DNA of 34,009 nt, from positions 1 to 34,009 of the forward strand of contig CADBKM010000022.1 of NCBI GenBank assembly GCA_902795265.1, written 5' to 3'. Position 1 is the first letter of the stretch. Each line of letters opens with the position of its first letter. Under the pieces are notes generated by a model that was not told where the DNA came from, did not search any database, and saw only the letters and a list, made by a program, of their open reading frames with translations. Origin of the DNA: an uncultured Eubacteriales bacterium (GTDB taxonomy: Bacteria; Bacillota; Clostridia; Peptostreptococcales; Anaerovoracaceae). This document shows, piece by piece, positions 1 through 7,517 of this stretch. The position numbers and the translations under genes are program-made.

Positions 1-38
1 TCGGAGTATTCAGAGACGGCGGAGAGAAGAAGCAGTAA
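1..38 (+). CDS. 3' end of an upstream gene, probably another subunit of the 2-oxoacid:ferredoxin oxidoreductase
   Basis: The window opens inside a reading frame that gives G-V-F-R-D-G-G-E-K-K-Q and stops at TAA 36-38. The next gene's ribosome binding site (AAGGAGG, 37-43) overlaps this stop and its ATG follows at 50, so the two are translationally close and in one operon. Because gamma subunits of this family usually follow the thiamine-pyrophosphate beta subunit, this is probably the C-terminus of a KorB/VorB-like protein. That is inferred from position only; eleven residues do not identify a family. Confidence 0.55.
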   Translation, partial: GVFRDGGEKKQ

Positions 39-49
39 GGAGGTAAACC

Positions 50-595
50 ATGGAAAGAAATCTTATGATCGCCGGATTCGGCGGACAGGGAGTCATGACA
101 ATGGGCAAGCTTCTGGCTGAGGCTACCTCCCAGGCTACAGACCTGAACGTCACATTCTTCCCTTCATACGGAGCTGCCATGAGAGGCGGCACAGCTAACT
201 GCTATGTAGTTATTTCAGATGAGCAGATCGGAGCTCCTGTAAGCTACAGCCTTGAAGACCTCGTAGTTATGAACGGTCCTTCGCTGCACAAGTTCCTGCC
301 TAACCTCAAACCGGGCGGAAACCTCTTCGTGAACAGCACTATCGTTACTGATCCTATCGACAGAGACGACATCAACATCATCAAGGCTCCTGTAACACAG
401 ATGGCTATCGACATCAACAACCCGAGAGCACTTAACGTCATCATGCTCGGCGTATATGTAGGAGCTACAGACGCTGTGCCTGAAGAGGTTATCATCAAGG
501 GCATCAACCACAAGTTCGAGAAGAAGCCTAAACTCATCGAGCCTAACGTTGAGGCGTTCAAGATGGGTCTTGAGATCGGAAGAAAGCAGAAATAG
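50..595 (+). CDS. 2-oxoacid:ferredoxin oxidoreductase, gamma subunit (KorC/VorC type)
   Basis: A 181-residue protein matching the small gamma subunit of CoA-dependent 2-oxoacid:ferredoxin oxidoreductases, which oxidatively decarboxylate 2-oxoacids in the cytoplasm to acyl-CoA and reduced ferredoxin. The N-terminus carries the family signature GFGGQGV (residues 9-15), followed by the SYGAAMRGG segment near residues 39-47. Length is normal for a stand-alone gamma subunit. The start is fixed by AAGGAGG at 37-43. It appears to be the last gene of its operon, since a strong terminator follows at 633-662. The substrate (2-oxoglutarate, branched-chain oxoacids or pyruvate) cannot be told from this subunit, so no symbol is given. 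Ferredoxin reduced here could be of the type encoded at 20308-20475, but nothing in the sequence links them directly. Confidence 0.88.
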   Translation: MERNLMIAGFGGQGVMTMGKLLAEATSQATDLNVTFFPSYGAAMRGGTANCYVVISDEQIGAPVSYSLEDLVVMNGPSLHKFLPNLKPGGNLFVNSTIVTDPIDRDDINIIKAPVTQMAIDINNPRALNVIMLGVYVGATDAVPEEVIIKGINHKFEKKPKLIEPNVEAFKMGLEIGRKQK

Positions 596-632
596 CTTGA
601 TTTTACGGATCGACCGGCATCATTGCCGCAAT

Positions 633-662
633 AAAACAGCGCTGCTGAGGCAGCGCTGTTTT
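633..662. terminator. Bidirectional intrinsic terminator
   Basis: A perfect 13-bp hairpin: AAAACAGCGCTGC (633-645), loop TGAG, then the reverse complement at 650-662 ending in TTTT. The A-run on the left gives a U-run on the opposite strand, so it can end both the rightward oxidoreductase operon and the leftward gene whose stop codon begins at 663. Confidence 0.92.
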
Positions 663-1100
663 CTATTTGGAAGACTTTGTAAGCCGTGAAGCCAGTTTGT
701 TGGCAGTGCTCTCGAAAGGAGCCGAGTAATAGGAACGGCCTGTTTTCAGACGCTTGTTCCTGAAGTACGGCAGACGGTTCCATAATATCGACGGGGCACC
801 TACCACCAGTAGATAGAACGGGCCGAGTATAAGTGACTGAAGAGTATGGCCATACTCGTGTTCGAGGAGGAAGCGCCCGGGAGCGCCGCCGGCTCTGCGG
901 GGAACGAAGATGAACTTGCCCAGCGACACACCGGTGTCCTTATCCCATGCGGTAGCTCTTGCACCTCTGTAGTCGAAATGATCAGCTTTCCTGTGCCTGA
1001 GGTAAAGCAGGGATCCGGCAAGAGTCTGAGGCAGGCCCCATGTCCACTGCGCGGCTGTATAAGCGTGTTTTTTCAGTTTGTTCTTTGTTGCATCTTTCAT
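663..1100 (-). CDS. Small HExxH metallopeptidase-like protein
   Basis: Read leftward, the 145-residue product contains H-E-Y-G-H (residues 81-85), the zinc-binding and catalytic core of zincin metallopeptidases, followed by a hydrophobic stretch rich in Leu, Val and Pro (about 88-110). A downstream P-F-E-S-T-A-N sequence (about 128-134) could give the third metal ligand, a glutamate. Similar EHEYGH plus hydrophobic-tail modules occur in uncharacterised proteins and some RHS-type C-termini; I cannot name a family with certainty. I chose the internal ATG at 1100. Upstream GTG/ATG starts (1190, 1181) are in frame, but no start has a good ribosome binding site and the longer ones overlap the divergent promoter at 1175-1203. 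It stands alone on its strand between a terminator and a divergent promoter. Substrate unknown; membrane association is possible. Confidence 0.7.
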   Translation of the reverse strand: MKDATKNKLKKHAYTAAQWTWGLPQTLAGSLLYLRHRKADHFDYRGARATAWDKDTGVSLGKFIFVPRRAGGAPGRFLLEHEYGHTLQSLILGPFYLLVVGAPSILWNRLPYFRNKRLKTGRSYYSAPFESTANKLASRLTKSSK

Positions 1101-1174
1101 AAGAAGATGATAACATACGCGGACGCTTACTGCGATGCTTTTGATCAATGTCATACCATATTGAAACAAATCCG

Positions 1175-1203
1175 ATGACATGACTTGCACCGTTTGCTAT
1201 AAT
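1175..1203 (+). promoter_or_regulatory. Sigma-A-type promoter for the 1246 small gene and metG
   Basis: ATGACA (1175-1180), a 17-nt spacer and a consensus TATAAT (1198-1203). Predicted transcription start is near 1210, about 36 nt before the ATG at 1246, with AGAAGGAGA in between. Prediction by eye only. Confidence 0.72.
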
Positions 1204-1245
1204 TGTAATGTTAGTTTGCAGAGCTTGCTATAGAAGGAGAATACA

Positions 1246-1416
1246 ATGAAACAGAAAAAAACAATCGAGATATCCCTTCTCGGAGCGCTTGTATTCAGCG
1301 CGGCGATCTGCGCGCTGTCTGTCGCGACTTCCAAACTGATCGACTCCTTCGTATCCGAAGGCGAGCCGGGAAGCGGCGACTGGAGCATTGACGAAAAGGA
1401 ATACGGAAAGTACTGA
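1246..1416 (+). CDS. Small single-span membrane protein, 56 residues
   Basis: An open frame too short for most gene callers but with every mark of a real gene: a consensus promoter at 1175-1203, AGAAGGAGA at 1232-1240 with about five bases before ATG 1246, and stop TGA at 1414-1416. The product starts with a basic stretch (M-K-Q-K-K), has one hydrophobic helix at about residues 9-28 (rich in Leu, Ala, Val) and ends in an acidic, Gly/Ser-rich tail ending E-K-E-Y-G-K-Y. The topology suggests an N-in membrane protein with a short outside tail, or an uncleaved signal anchor. Cys22 lies inside the hydrophobic segment but I do not see a convincing lipobox. It precedes metG by 31 nt and is probably co-transcribed with it. 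Function unknown; I do not recognise a family. Confidence 0.75.
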   Translation: MKQKKTIEISLLGALVFSAAICALSVATSKLIDSFVSEGEPGSGDWSIDEKEYGKY

Positions 1417-1447
1417 AAAGCTCTCATCTGAGCACGAAAGGAAAACA

Positions 1448-3037
1448 ATGGAAAACAAAGGGACTTATTACATTTCAACACCGATCTATTATCCGAGTTC
1501 AAATCTGCACATCGGACACACTTACTGCACTGTTATGGCAGACGCCATGGCCAGATTCAAAAGACTGCAGGGCTACGATGTCATGTTCCTGACTGGTACT
1601 GATGAACACGGACAGAAAATACAGACAAAAGCTATCGAAAAGGGCGTTACTCCTCAGGAGTACGTCGATGAGATAGTCGCAGGCATCAAAGATCTGTGGA
1701 AGACTATGGAAATCTCTTACGACGACTTCATCAGAACGACTGAAGAGAGACACATGACCAGAGTCCAGCAGATCTGGCAGAGAATGTACGATAAGGGCGA
1801 TATCTACAAGGGAGCTTATGAAGGCCTTTACTGCAAGGAATGCGAAGCTTTCTGGACTGAGTCGCAGCTCGTCAACGGCTGCTGCCCTGACTGCGGACGC
1901 CCGGTAGAAAAGGCAAGTGAAGAGGCTTATTTCTTCAAGCTTTCGAATTACGCCGATAAGATCCTCAAGCTTTATGATGAGCATCCTGAATTCCTTGAGC
2001 CTGAGACCAGAAGAAACGAGATGAGAAGCTTCATCGAGCAGGGCCTCGAAGATCTCTGCGTATCAAGATGCACTTTTGACTGGGGAATTCCTGTACCTAA
2101 CGATCCGAAGCATGTCATGTATGTATGGGTAGACGCCCTTTCAAACTACGTTACAGCACTGGGCGGACCTGACAAAACAGAGAAATACAATAAATACTGG
2201 CCTGCAGACGTTCATCTTGTAGGTAAGGAGATCGTAAGATTCCACTCCATTATCTGGCCTGCAATGCTGATGAGTGCCGATCTGCCTCTGCCAAAGCAGG
2301 TAAGAGGACACGGATGGCTTCTGCTCGGAGGAGAAAAGGTATCGAAATCCAAGGCTGCAAAGGGCATGGATGTCATCGACCCTGTTATCCTCATTGACCG
2401 CTACGGAATCGACGCGCTCAAATACTTCCTGCTCCGTGAGTACACTTTCGGACAGGACGGAAACTTCACTAACGAGGTCATGCTCAGACGCATGAACTTC
2501 GACCTCGCAAACGACCTCGGAAACCTGCTGTCAAGAACGGTATCGATGATAGCCAAGTACTGCGGAGGAAAGGTGCCTGAGGCTGCTGTAAGAGACAGCA
2601 TCGACGATGAGCTGATCGAACTCGCAACATCAGCTGCCGGCAGAGTATCGGAGAAGATGGATGAGTTCCAGTTTAACCTCGCTCTTGAAGAGATCTGGAT
2701 CGTCATAAGACGCGCAAACAAGTACATCGATGAGAAAACTCCTTGGGTGCTTGCAAAAGATGAGTCCAGGAAGGCAGAACTCGACACGGTCATGAGAAAT
2801 CTTGCCGAGACACTCAGGATTGTATCGATTCTCATCGAGCCTTTCATGCACACCACAACTGACCGTATGAGAGTACAGCTTGGACTCGAAGATGTGCCTG
2901 TAGTATGGGAAGATGCGTTCGAATTCTATCAGATGGACGGCGCAGAGACTCATAAGGGCGACATGCTCTTCCCAAGGCTCGACATCGACAAGGAACTCGA
3001 TGAGCTTTATGCTATCGGAGCTGAGACCAGAGCATAA
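1448..3037 (+). CDS. metG: Methionyl-tRNA synthetase (short form)
   Basis: Charges tRNA-Met with methionine in the cytoplasm. The class I HIGH motif is at residues 21-24. A zinc knuckle follows in the connective-peptide region, with Cys129, Cys132, Cys146 and Cys149. The KMSKS equivalent reads K-V-S-K-S near residues 298-302. The product is 529 residues and ends after the anticodon-binding helical domain, so it lacks the C-terminal EMAP/Trbp111-like tRNA-binding domain carried by longer enzymes such as that of B. subtilis. I start it at ATG 1448, which has GAAAGGA at 1436-1442. An in-frame ATG at 1388 has no ribosome binding site and lies inside the preceding small gene. metG followed by tatD is a conserved pair in Bacillota. 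Confidence 0.97.
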   Translation: MENKGTYYISTPIYYPSSNLHIGHTYCTVMADAMARFKRLQGYDVMFLTGTDEHGQKIQTKAIEKGVTPQEYVDEIVAGIKDLWKTMEISYDDFIRTTEERHMTRVQQIWQRMYDKGDIYKGAYEGLYCKECEAFWTESQLVNGCCPDCGRPVEKASEEAYFFKLSNYADKILKLYDEHPEFLEPETRRNEMRSFIEQGLEDLCVSRCTFDWGIPVPNDPKHVMYVWVDALSNYVTALGGPDKTEKYNKYWPADVHLVGKEIVRFHSIIWPAMLMSADLPLPKQVRGHGWLLLGGEKVSKSKAAKGMDVIDPVILIDRYGIDALKYFLLREYTFGQDGNFTNEVMLRRMNFDLANDLGNLLSRTVSMIAKYCGGKVPEAAVRDSIDDELIELATSAAGRVSEKMDEFQFNLALEEIWIVIRRANKYIDEKTPWVLAKDESRKAELDTVMRNLAETLRIVSILIEPFMHTTTDRMRVQLGLEDVPVVWEDAFEFYQMDGAETHKGDMLFPRLDIDKELDELYAIGAETRA

Positions 3038-3068
3038 GCAATAAAGAAAACAATAATAACGGAGTTTA

Positions 3069-3116
3069 GAAAAGTGTACATAAAATCAAAACAGATTGAC
3101 TTTGTGTACACTTTTC
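3069..3116. repeat. 12-bp perfect inverted repeat between metG and tatD
   Basis: GAAAAGTGTACA (3069-3080) is repeated in perfect inverse at 3105-3116, separated by 24 A/T-rich bases. The inner GTGTACA/TGTACAC halves look like an operator pair. No clean U-tract follows the right arm, so it is a poor intrinsic terminator. A TTGACT/TTTATA pair (3096-3101, 3120-3125) also lies here but would start transcription almost at the tatD ATG. Role unknown. Confidence 0.6.
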
Positions 3117-3135
3117 CGGTTTATAAGGAAAAACT

Positions 3136-3969
3136 ATGCTGTTTGATGCACACACACATCTGAATTTTGAAAAGTATACCGAAGAGGAGAGGCAGAGCCT
3201 TGCAGCTGAGATAGAGTCTTCTGATGTTTCATACATCATCGATGTGGCTGACTGCGTGGAATCAGCAGTGCAGGCATTAAAGGATTCGGAAGATCACGAG
3301 TGGTGCTACGCGGCTGTCGGAATACATCCCGATCATGCTTCGACATACACAGATGCGGATATTGAAGAAATAAGAAAGCTGGCAGCTCACCCGAAGGCTG
3401 TTGCCATAGGCGAGATAGGGCTTGATTTTTATTACGGCACTGATGACCGCGATGAGCAGCAGGAGCTTTTCAGAAAACAGATCAGGCTTGCCAATGAGCT
3501 CAGAATGCCTATCATGATACACTCGCGCGATGCCCATCAGCTTACAATGGACATTCTTAAGGAGGAGGGCGCGTTCTCAGATGAGAGAAAGTCGTGGTTT
3601 CCGGCAAGGACGGTAGGCGGAAAGACTGTGCCGGACGCGCGTGTGCAGATGCATTGCTTTTCGGGCTCGCCTGAGCTCGCCCTCGAATACGTAAAGCTCG
3701 GAGCCACCATCTCGCTGGGCGGACCGATAACCTTCAAAAATGGAAAAAGAGCGGCTGAGTCGGCAAGGCAGACACCTGCAGAATGCCTGCTCTCCGAGAC
3801 AGACGCGCCGTACATGGCGCCGGAACCTCTGCGCGGCCGCCCGAACAAGTCGCCGTACATTGAGCACATAGTTCGCCGCATGGCGATCCTGAAGGGGTTC
3901 GAGTACGACGAGATGGCGCAGATACTTACTGAAAACGGAAAACGCTTTTTCAATATAGACCAGAAATAA
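3136..3969 (+). CDS. tatD: TatD-family metal-dependent deoxyribonuclease
   Basis: A 277-residue TIM-barrel hydrolase of the TatD/YabD (DayD) family, cytoplasmic 3'-5' DNases or quality-control hydrolases. The N-terminal H-T-H metal motif is at residues 6-8. Further family blocks are visible: GEIGLDFYY with the ligand glutamate, MIHSRDA, MHCFSGS and the C-terminal SETDAP with a metal-binding aspartate. The loop between about residues 138 and 165 is longer than usual and contains a basic/Trp segment. AAGGA at 3125-3129 precedes the ATG by six bases. The stop TAA (3967-3969) overlaps the tilS ATG by one base, so the two are translationally coupled. Confidence 0.95.
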   Translation: MLFDAHTHLNFEKYTEEERQSLAAEIESSDVSYIIDVADCVESAVQALKDSEDHEWCYAAVGIHPDHASTYTDADIEEIRKLAAHPKAVAIGEIGLDFYYGTDDRDEQQELFRKQIRLANELRMPIMIHSRDAHQLTMDILKEEGAFSDERKSWFPARTVGGKTVPDARVQMHCFSGSPELALEYVKLGATISLGGPITFKNGKRAAESARQTPAECLLSETDAPYMAPEPLRGRPNKSPYIEHIVRRMAILKGFEYDEMAQILTENGKRFFNIDQK

Positions 3970-5396
3970 TGAAACGGAACCATATAATCGACACGATAAT
4001 AGATAACGGTCTGGTACCGCCGGCGTCGGCTGTTATAGTCGGCGTATCCGGAGGGCCTGATTCGCTGTGCCTGCTGCATGCGCTTAACAGCATAGCCGAT
4101 ATGTACGATCTCATGCTGGTGCCTGTGCATATAAACCACCTTATCAGGCCTGAGGCATACGATGAAAGCATGCATCTCAGTGACATATGCGACCGCATGG
4201 ATCTCGATCTTCGCATTTACGAAGCTTCGTGCAAAGACCTTGCCAAAGAGCTCGGCATCTCGGTCGAGGAGGCAGGCCGCCAGGTCAGATACCAGATCTT
4301 CGATGAAGTGGCGCAGGAGCTCGAGGAAAACGGAGTTCCGGCCGATAAAATAGTGATCGCTATCGCCCATAATGCGGATGATCAGGCTGAGACTGTTCTT
4401 TTCAGGCTCATCCGGGGCACCGGCCCGCACGGCCTTGCCGGAATACCTGCAGTCAGGATGTCTGAAGCCGGGTATCTTATCGTCAGGCCTCTTCTTGAGA
4501 TAGAGAGGAAAGATATCGAAGCATATATCAGGGAAAACAAACTCAGACCGAATATCGACAAGTCGAACGACGAAAACACGTATGCCCGCAACCGCATACG
4601 TAATGAGCTCATCCCGTATCTTGAGAAGAATTACAATCCGAAAATCAAGGACAATCTCAGAAGGTACGCCTCTCTCGCATACATGGATGACTCTCTGCTC
4701 AGAGACATAGCCATTGCTGATTACATCAGCTGCGTAGACGTAAACGGCGAGAATGAAGAGGCTGTGCTTGACATCACTCAGATCAAAGACAATCCGCCTT
4801 CAATAAACAGCCGGATCGTCAGCATGCTGTTCGACCTGTTAAGGCTCGAAGCGTGCGCAACATACGAAAATGTCTCAGCCGTTACCGGCCTTATCTACGG
4901 GGAGCGTCCGTCCGCGGGTATCGATCTTCCGTACGGAATAAGGGCGCGCAGGGAATACGACAAGATCATATTCTCAACTGAAGAAGAGGTAATAAAGCCT
5001 GATGACAGCATAGCTATCTATCCGCGCGTGATGATGGCCAAGGATTTTGTTCCTGATGAGGATGTTCCTTACGCAGCCTTCGATTTCGATGCCTTCAGCA
5101 AGGAATATCCTGGCAGGATTGGTGATATCGAGCTTCGCACAAGACGCGAAGGCGATTATCTGCCGATGAGGCGCGGCAAGAAAAAGATCCAGGATCTCCT
5201 GGTAGATGAAAAAGTGAAAAGGAACGCCAGAGACAGCATCCTCATGGTCTGCATAGACAGCGAGGTGCTCTGGGTGCTGCCGAGCAGTCACTTTGCCGGC
5301 GAACGCGAAAGAGCAAAAGGAAGGTTTTCACCAAAATTTCATATAACAGAGGCTACTAAGAGGGTTCTTCTGATTGAATTGGATGAAACTATATGA
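3969..5396 (+). CDS. tilS: tRNA(Ile)-lysidine synthase
   Basis: Converts C34 of the CAU anticodon of a tRNA-Ile into lysidine, so that it reads AUA and accepts isoleucine; essential in nearly all bacteria. The PP-loop ATP-binding signature S-G-G-P-D-S is at residues 27-32, and the N-type PP-ATPase domain extends to about residue 220. The C-terminal part holds the TilS-C domain, with the R-R-E-G-D block followed by K-K-I-Q-D-L-L (about residues 395-420). Length (475) is normal. The ATG shares one base with the tatD stop. In B. subtilis tilS is followed by hpt and then ftsH; here hpt is absent and ftsH comes next. Confidence 0.96.
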   Translation: MKRNHIIDTIIDNGLVPPASAVIVGVSGGPDSLCLLHALNSIADMYDLMLVPVHINHLIRPEAYDESMHLSDICDRMDLDLRIYEASCKDLAKELGISVEEAGRQVRYQIFDEVAQELEENGVPADKIVIAIAHNADDQAETVLFRLIRGTGPHGLAGIPAVRMSEAGYLIVRPLLEIERKDIEAYIRENKLRPNIDKSNDENTYARNRIRNELIPYLEKNYNPKIKDNLRRYASLAYMDDSLLRDIAIADYISCVDVNGENEEAVLDITQIKDNPPSINSRIVSMLFDLLRLEACATYENVSAVTGLIYGERPSAGIDLPYGIRARREYDKIIFSTEEEVIKPDDSIAIYPRVMMAKDFVPDEDVPYAAFDFDAFSKEYPGRIGDIELRTRREGDYLPMRRGKKKIQDLLVDEKVKRNARDSILMVCIDSEVLWVLPSSHFAGERERAKGRFSPKFHITEATKRVLLIELDETI

Positions 5397-5402
5397 TAAA
5401 AT
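5374..5402 (+). promoter_or_regulatory. Possible ftsH promoter inside the end of tilS
   Basis: TTGAAT (5374-5379), 17-nt spacer, TAAAAT (5397-5402); predicted start near 5409. It overlaps the last codons of tilS and sits just before two hairpins (5402-5420 and 5427-5448). Match is reasonable but not strong. Confidence 0.4.
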
Positions 5403-5420
5403 TTGTGCTTGAGACACAAA
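5402..5420 (+). other. Small hairpin at the start of the ftsH leader
   Basis: TTTGTG (5402-5407) pairs with CACAAA (5415-5420) around a seven-base loop. It is A/T-rich and weak, and lies seven bases ahead of the stronger hairpin at 5427-5445. On its own it has no clear role. Confidence 0.4.
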
Positions 5421-5426
5421 AATATT

Positions 5427-5448
5427 AAGCGATTTCATATCGCTTTTT
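5427..5448 (+). terminator. Intrinsic terminator between tilS and ftsH
   Basis: AAGCGAT (5427-5433), loop TTCAT, ATCGCTT (5439-5445), with a run of five T residues at 5444-5448. It can end the metG-tatD-tilS transcript. If the promoter at 5374-5402 is used, the hairpin lies in the ftsH leader and would act as an attenuator. Confidence 0.75.
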
Positions 5449-5471
5449 AGATAAAGAAAGGAAATCAGGAT

Positions 5472-7487
5472 TTGAAGAATTTCGGAAAGAGTATCGGAAC
5501 TTATATCATCATATTTGCCGTAGTTCTGAGCATGTCTATGATGGTAAGAAGCATGGCCGGCAATGCCAATGTCAAAGAGGTCAAGTTCTCACAGTTTGCT
5601 ACACATCTTGAAAGAGGTGATTTTGAGACTATCAACATTACAGACAGAAAGCTTACCGGTACAAAGAAGGACGGCAGCCTTGAGGTAAGCTACGCTCCGT
5701 CTCTTCTTGAGATAGGCTGGCTCGAAGAAAAGACGCTCAATACAATGCTCGACGAGCATAAGATCGAGCTCGAAAGTGAAGCGCCTAAGAGCGAATACAC
5801 TCTGCTCAATATACTGCCTACGCTGCTGATGCTTGTGGCTATGGGATTCCTGTTCTACTTCATGATGAGTCAGGGCGGCAACAAGCAGGCGTTCCAGTTC
5901 GGCAAAAACAGAGCAAAGCTATATAAGAGCGACGCGAAGGCGATCACCTTCAAGGATGTAGCCGGGCTCGAAGAAGAAAAAGTCGAGCTTTCAGAGATAG
6001 TCGACTTCCTGCGCAATCCGGGCAAGTACACGAAGCTCGGAGCACGCATTCCTAAGGGCGTGCTCCTCGTAGGTTCCCCTGGTACGGGAAAAACTTACAT
6101 CTCACGTGCTGCAGCGGGTGAGGCGGGAGTGCCGTTCTTTACCATCTCGGGTTCTGACTTCGTAGAGATGTTCGTCGGTGTCGGTGCATCAAGAGTAAGA
6201 GACCTCTTCAATGAGGCCAAAAAGAATGCGCCGTGTATCGTGTTTATCGATGAGATCGATGCAGTCGGAAGACGCAGAGGCGCCGGTCTCGGCGGCGGCA
6301 ACGATGAGAGAGAGCAGACCCTCAACCAGCTTCTCGTAGAGATGGACGGATTTGACGGAAACCTCGGCATCATCATACTCGCGGCGACGAACAGACCTGA
6401 CGTCCTCGACCCTGCGCTTCTCAGACCGGGCAGATTTGACAGACAGATCGTCATCGGAATGCCTGATATCAAAGCCAGAGAAGAGATCTTCAGACTTTAT
6501 ACAAAGAACAAGCCTCTCGACACTGATGTTTCGCCGGAGATCCTCGCAAAGAGAACGCCGGGATTCTCTCCTGCAGATATAGAGAACCTCATCAATGAGG
6601 CAGCACTCCTGACAGCAAGGAGAAACGGAACAAAGATCAGAATGGATGAGATCGAAGAGGCAACGACTAAAGTAATGGCAGGTCCTCAGAAAAAATCCAG
6701 AGTGATCTCTGATGCGGAAAAGAAGCTCACGGCTTATCATGAGGCCGGACACGCTATCGTTATGAGAGCCATCCCGGGCTCAGACCCTGTGCATCAGATC
6801 ACTATCATCCCTAGAGGAATGGCCGGCGGATTCACGATGTGGCTGCCTGAAGAGGACAGATTCTTCGAGACAAAGGGCCATATGATCAACAACATAAGGC
6901 ATCTGCTCGGCGGAAGAGTTGCGGAAGAGCTTAAACTCGACGATATTTCGACAGGTGCCAGCAACGACCTCGAAAGGGCTACCGGCATCGCACGCCAGAT
7001 GATAACGAAATACGGCTTCAGCGAAAAGCTCGGTCCAGTGTCATTCAGCTCTAATGATGAAGTGTTCCTCGGAAGAGACTTCTCGACACGTCAGAATTAC
7101 TCCGAAGAAGTTGCTTCAGAGGTCGACCATGAGATCAGAGCCCTGCTGACGCAGTGCTATGCTGATACAAAGAAGATCCTTCAGGAAAATGACGCTGCTT
7201 TCGAGAGAGTTGCCCAGGCTCTGCTCCTGGTAGAGACACTCGATGGTGAACAGTTCGAAAGACTCTTCACCGGAGAAGCGGATCCTGAAATGATCAGACA
7301 GGAAGTGGAGAGCGAGATCAAAGAGATCGCACGCAAGAATGAAAAAGAGGCAGCGGAATCGAAACGCATTGAAGAAGAAGAGAAGCGCCGTATAAAGGAA
7401 GAGCTTGAAAAACTCAATGCGGCAGCAAGGATGCCTGAAGACCGCGAAGTCGTAAGCTTCGAGCCCGACGATAAAGATCTTAAGTGA
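5472..7487 (+). CDS. ftsH: ATP-dependent zinc metalloprotease FtsH
   Basis: Membrane-anchored AAA+ protease that extracts and degrades misfolded or short-lived membrane and cytosolic proteins. Two membrane segments are visible (about residues 11-25 and 110-131) flanking a small outside domain. The AAA+ module has Walker A G-S-P-G-T-G-K-T (201-208; the usual second residue is Pro, here Ser), Walker B in I-V-F-I-D-E (256-261), and the second region of homology with the arginine fingers (about 305-323). The zinc site is H-E-A-G-H (423-427), and Asp499 in the A-S-N-D-L-E block is the expected third ligand. The C-terminus ends in a Lys/Glu-rich helix. Start is TTG at 5472, with AAAGGA (5457-5462) nine bases upstream. 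Confidence 0.97.
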   Translation: MKNFGKSIGTYIIIFAVVLSMSMMVRSMAGNANVKEVKFSQFATHLERGDFETINITDRKLTGTKKDGSLEVSYAPSLLEIGWLEEKTLNTMLDEHKIELESEAPKSEYTLLNILPTLLMLVAMGFLFYFMMSQGGNKQAFQFGKNRAKLYKSDAKAITFKDVAGLEEEKVELSEIVDFLRNPGKYTKLGARIPKGVLLVGSPGTGKTYISRAAAGEAGVPFFTISGSDFVEMFVGVGASRVRDLFNEAKKNAPCIVFIDEIDAVGRRRGAGLGGGNDEREQTLNQLLVEMDGFDGNLGIIILAATNRPDVLDPALLRPGRFDRQIVIGMPDIKAREEIFRLYTKNKPLDTDVSPEILAKRTPGFSPADIENLINEAALLTARRNGTKIRMDEIEEATTKVMAGPQKKSRVISDAEKKLTAYHEAGHAIVMRAIPGSDPVHQITIIPRGMAGGFTMWLPEEDRFFETKGHMINNIRHLLGGRVAEELKLDDISTGASNDLERATGIARQMITKYGFSEKLGPVSFSSNDEVFLGRDFSTRQNYSEEVASEVDHEIRALLTQCYADTKKILQENDAAFERVAQALLLVETLDGEQFERLFTGEADPEMIRQEVESEIKEIARKNEKEAAESKRIEEEEKRRIKEELEKLNAAARMPEDREVVSFEPDDKDLK

Positions 7488-7517
7488 TCAGTAAACTATT
7501 AACCGGAGAAAAAGTAT

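Noticed and set aside
1388-1447. Longer metG start at 1388
   Set aside because: No ribosome binding site, and it overlaps the small membrane protein gene; ATG 1448 has a good site and gives the normal family N-terminus.
1101-1447. T-box or SAM riboswitch upstream of metG
   Set aside because: No T-box sequence, specifier loop or SAM-I core is present, and the leader is short and holds a small gene.
3537-4430. Minus-strand frame of 297 codons across tatD and tilS
   Set aside because: It covers two certain genes in antisense and has no recognisable domain.
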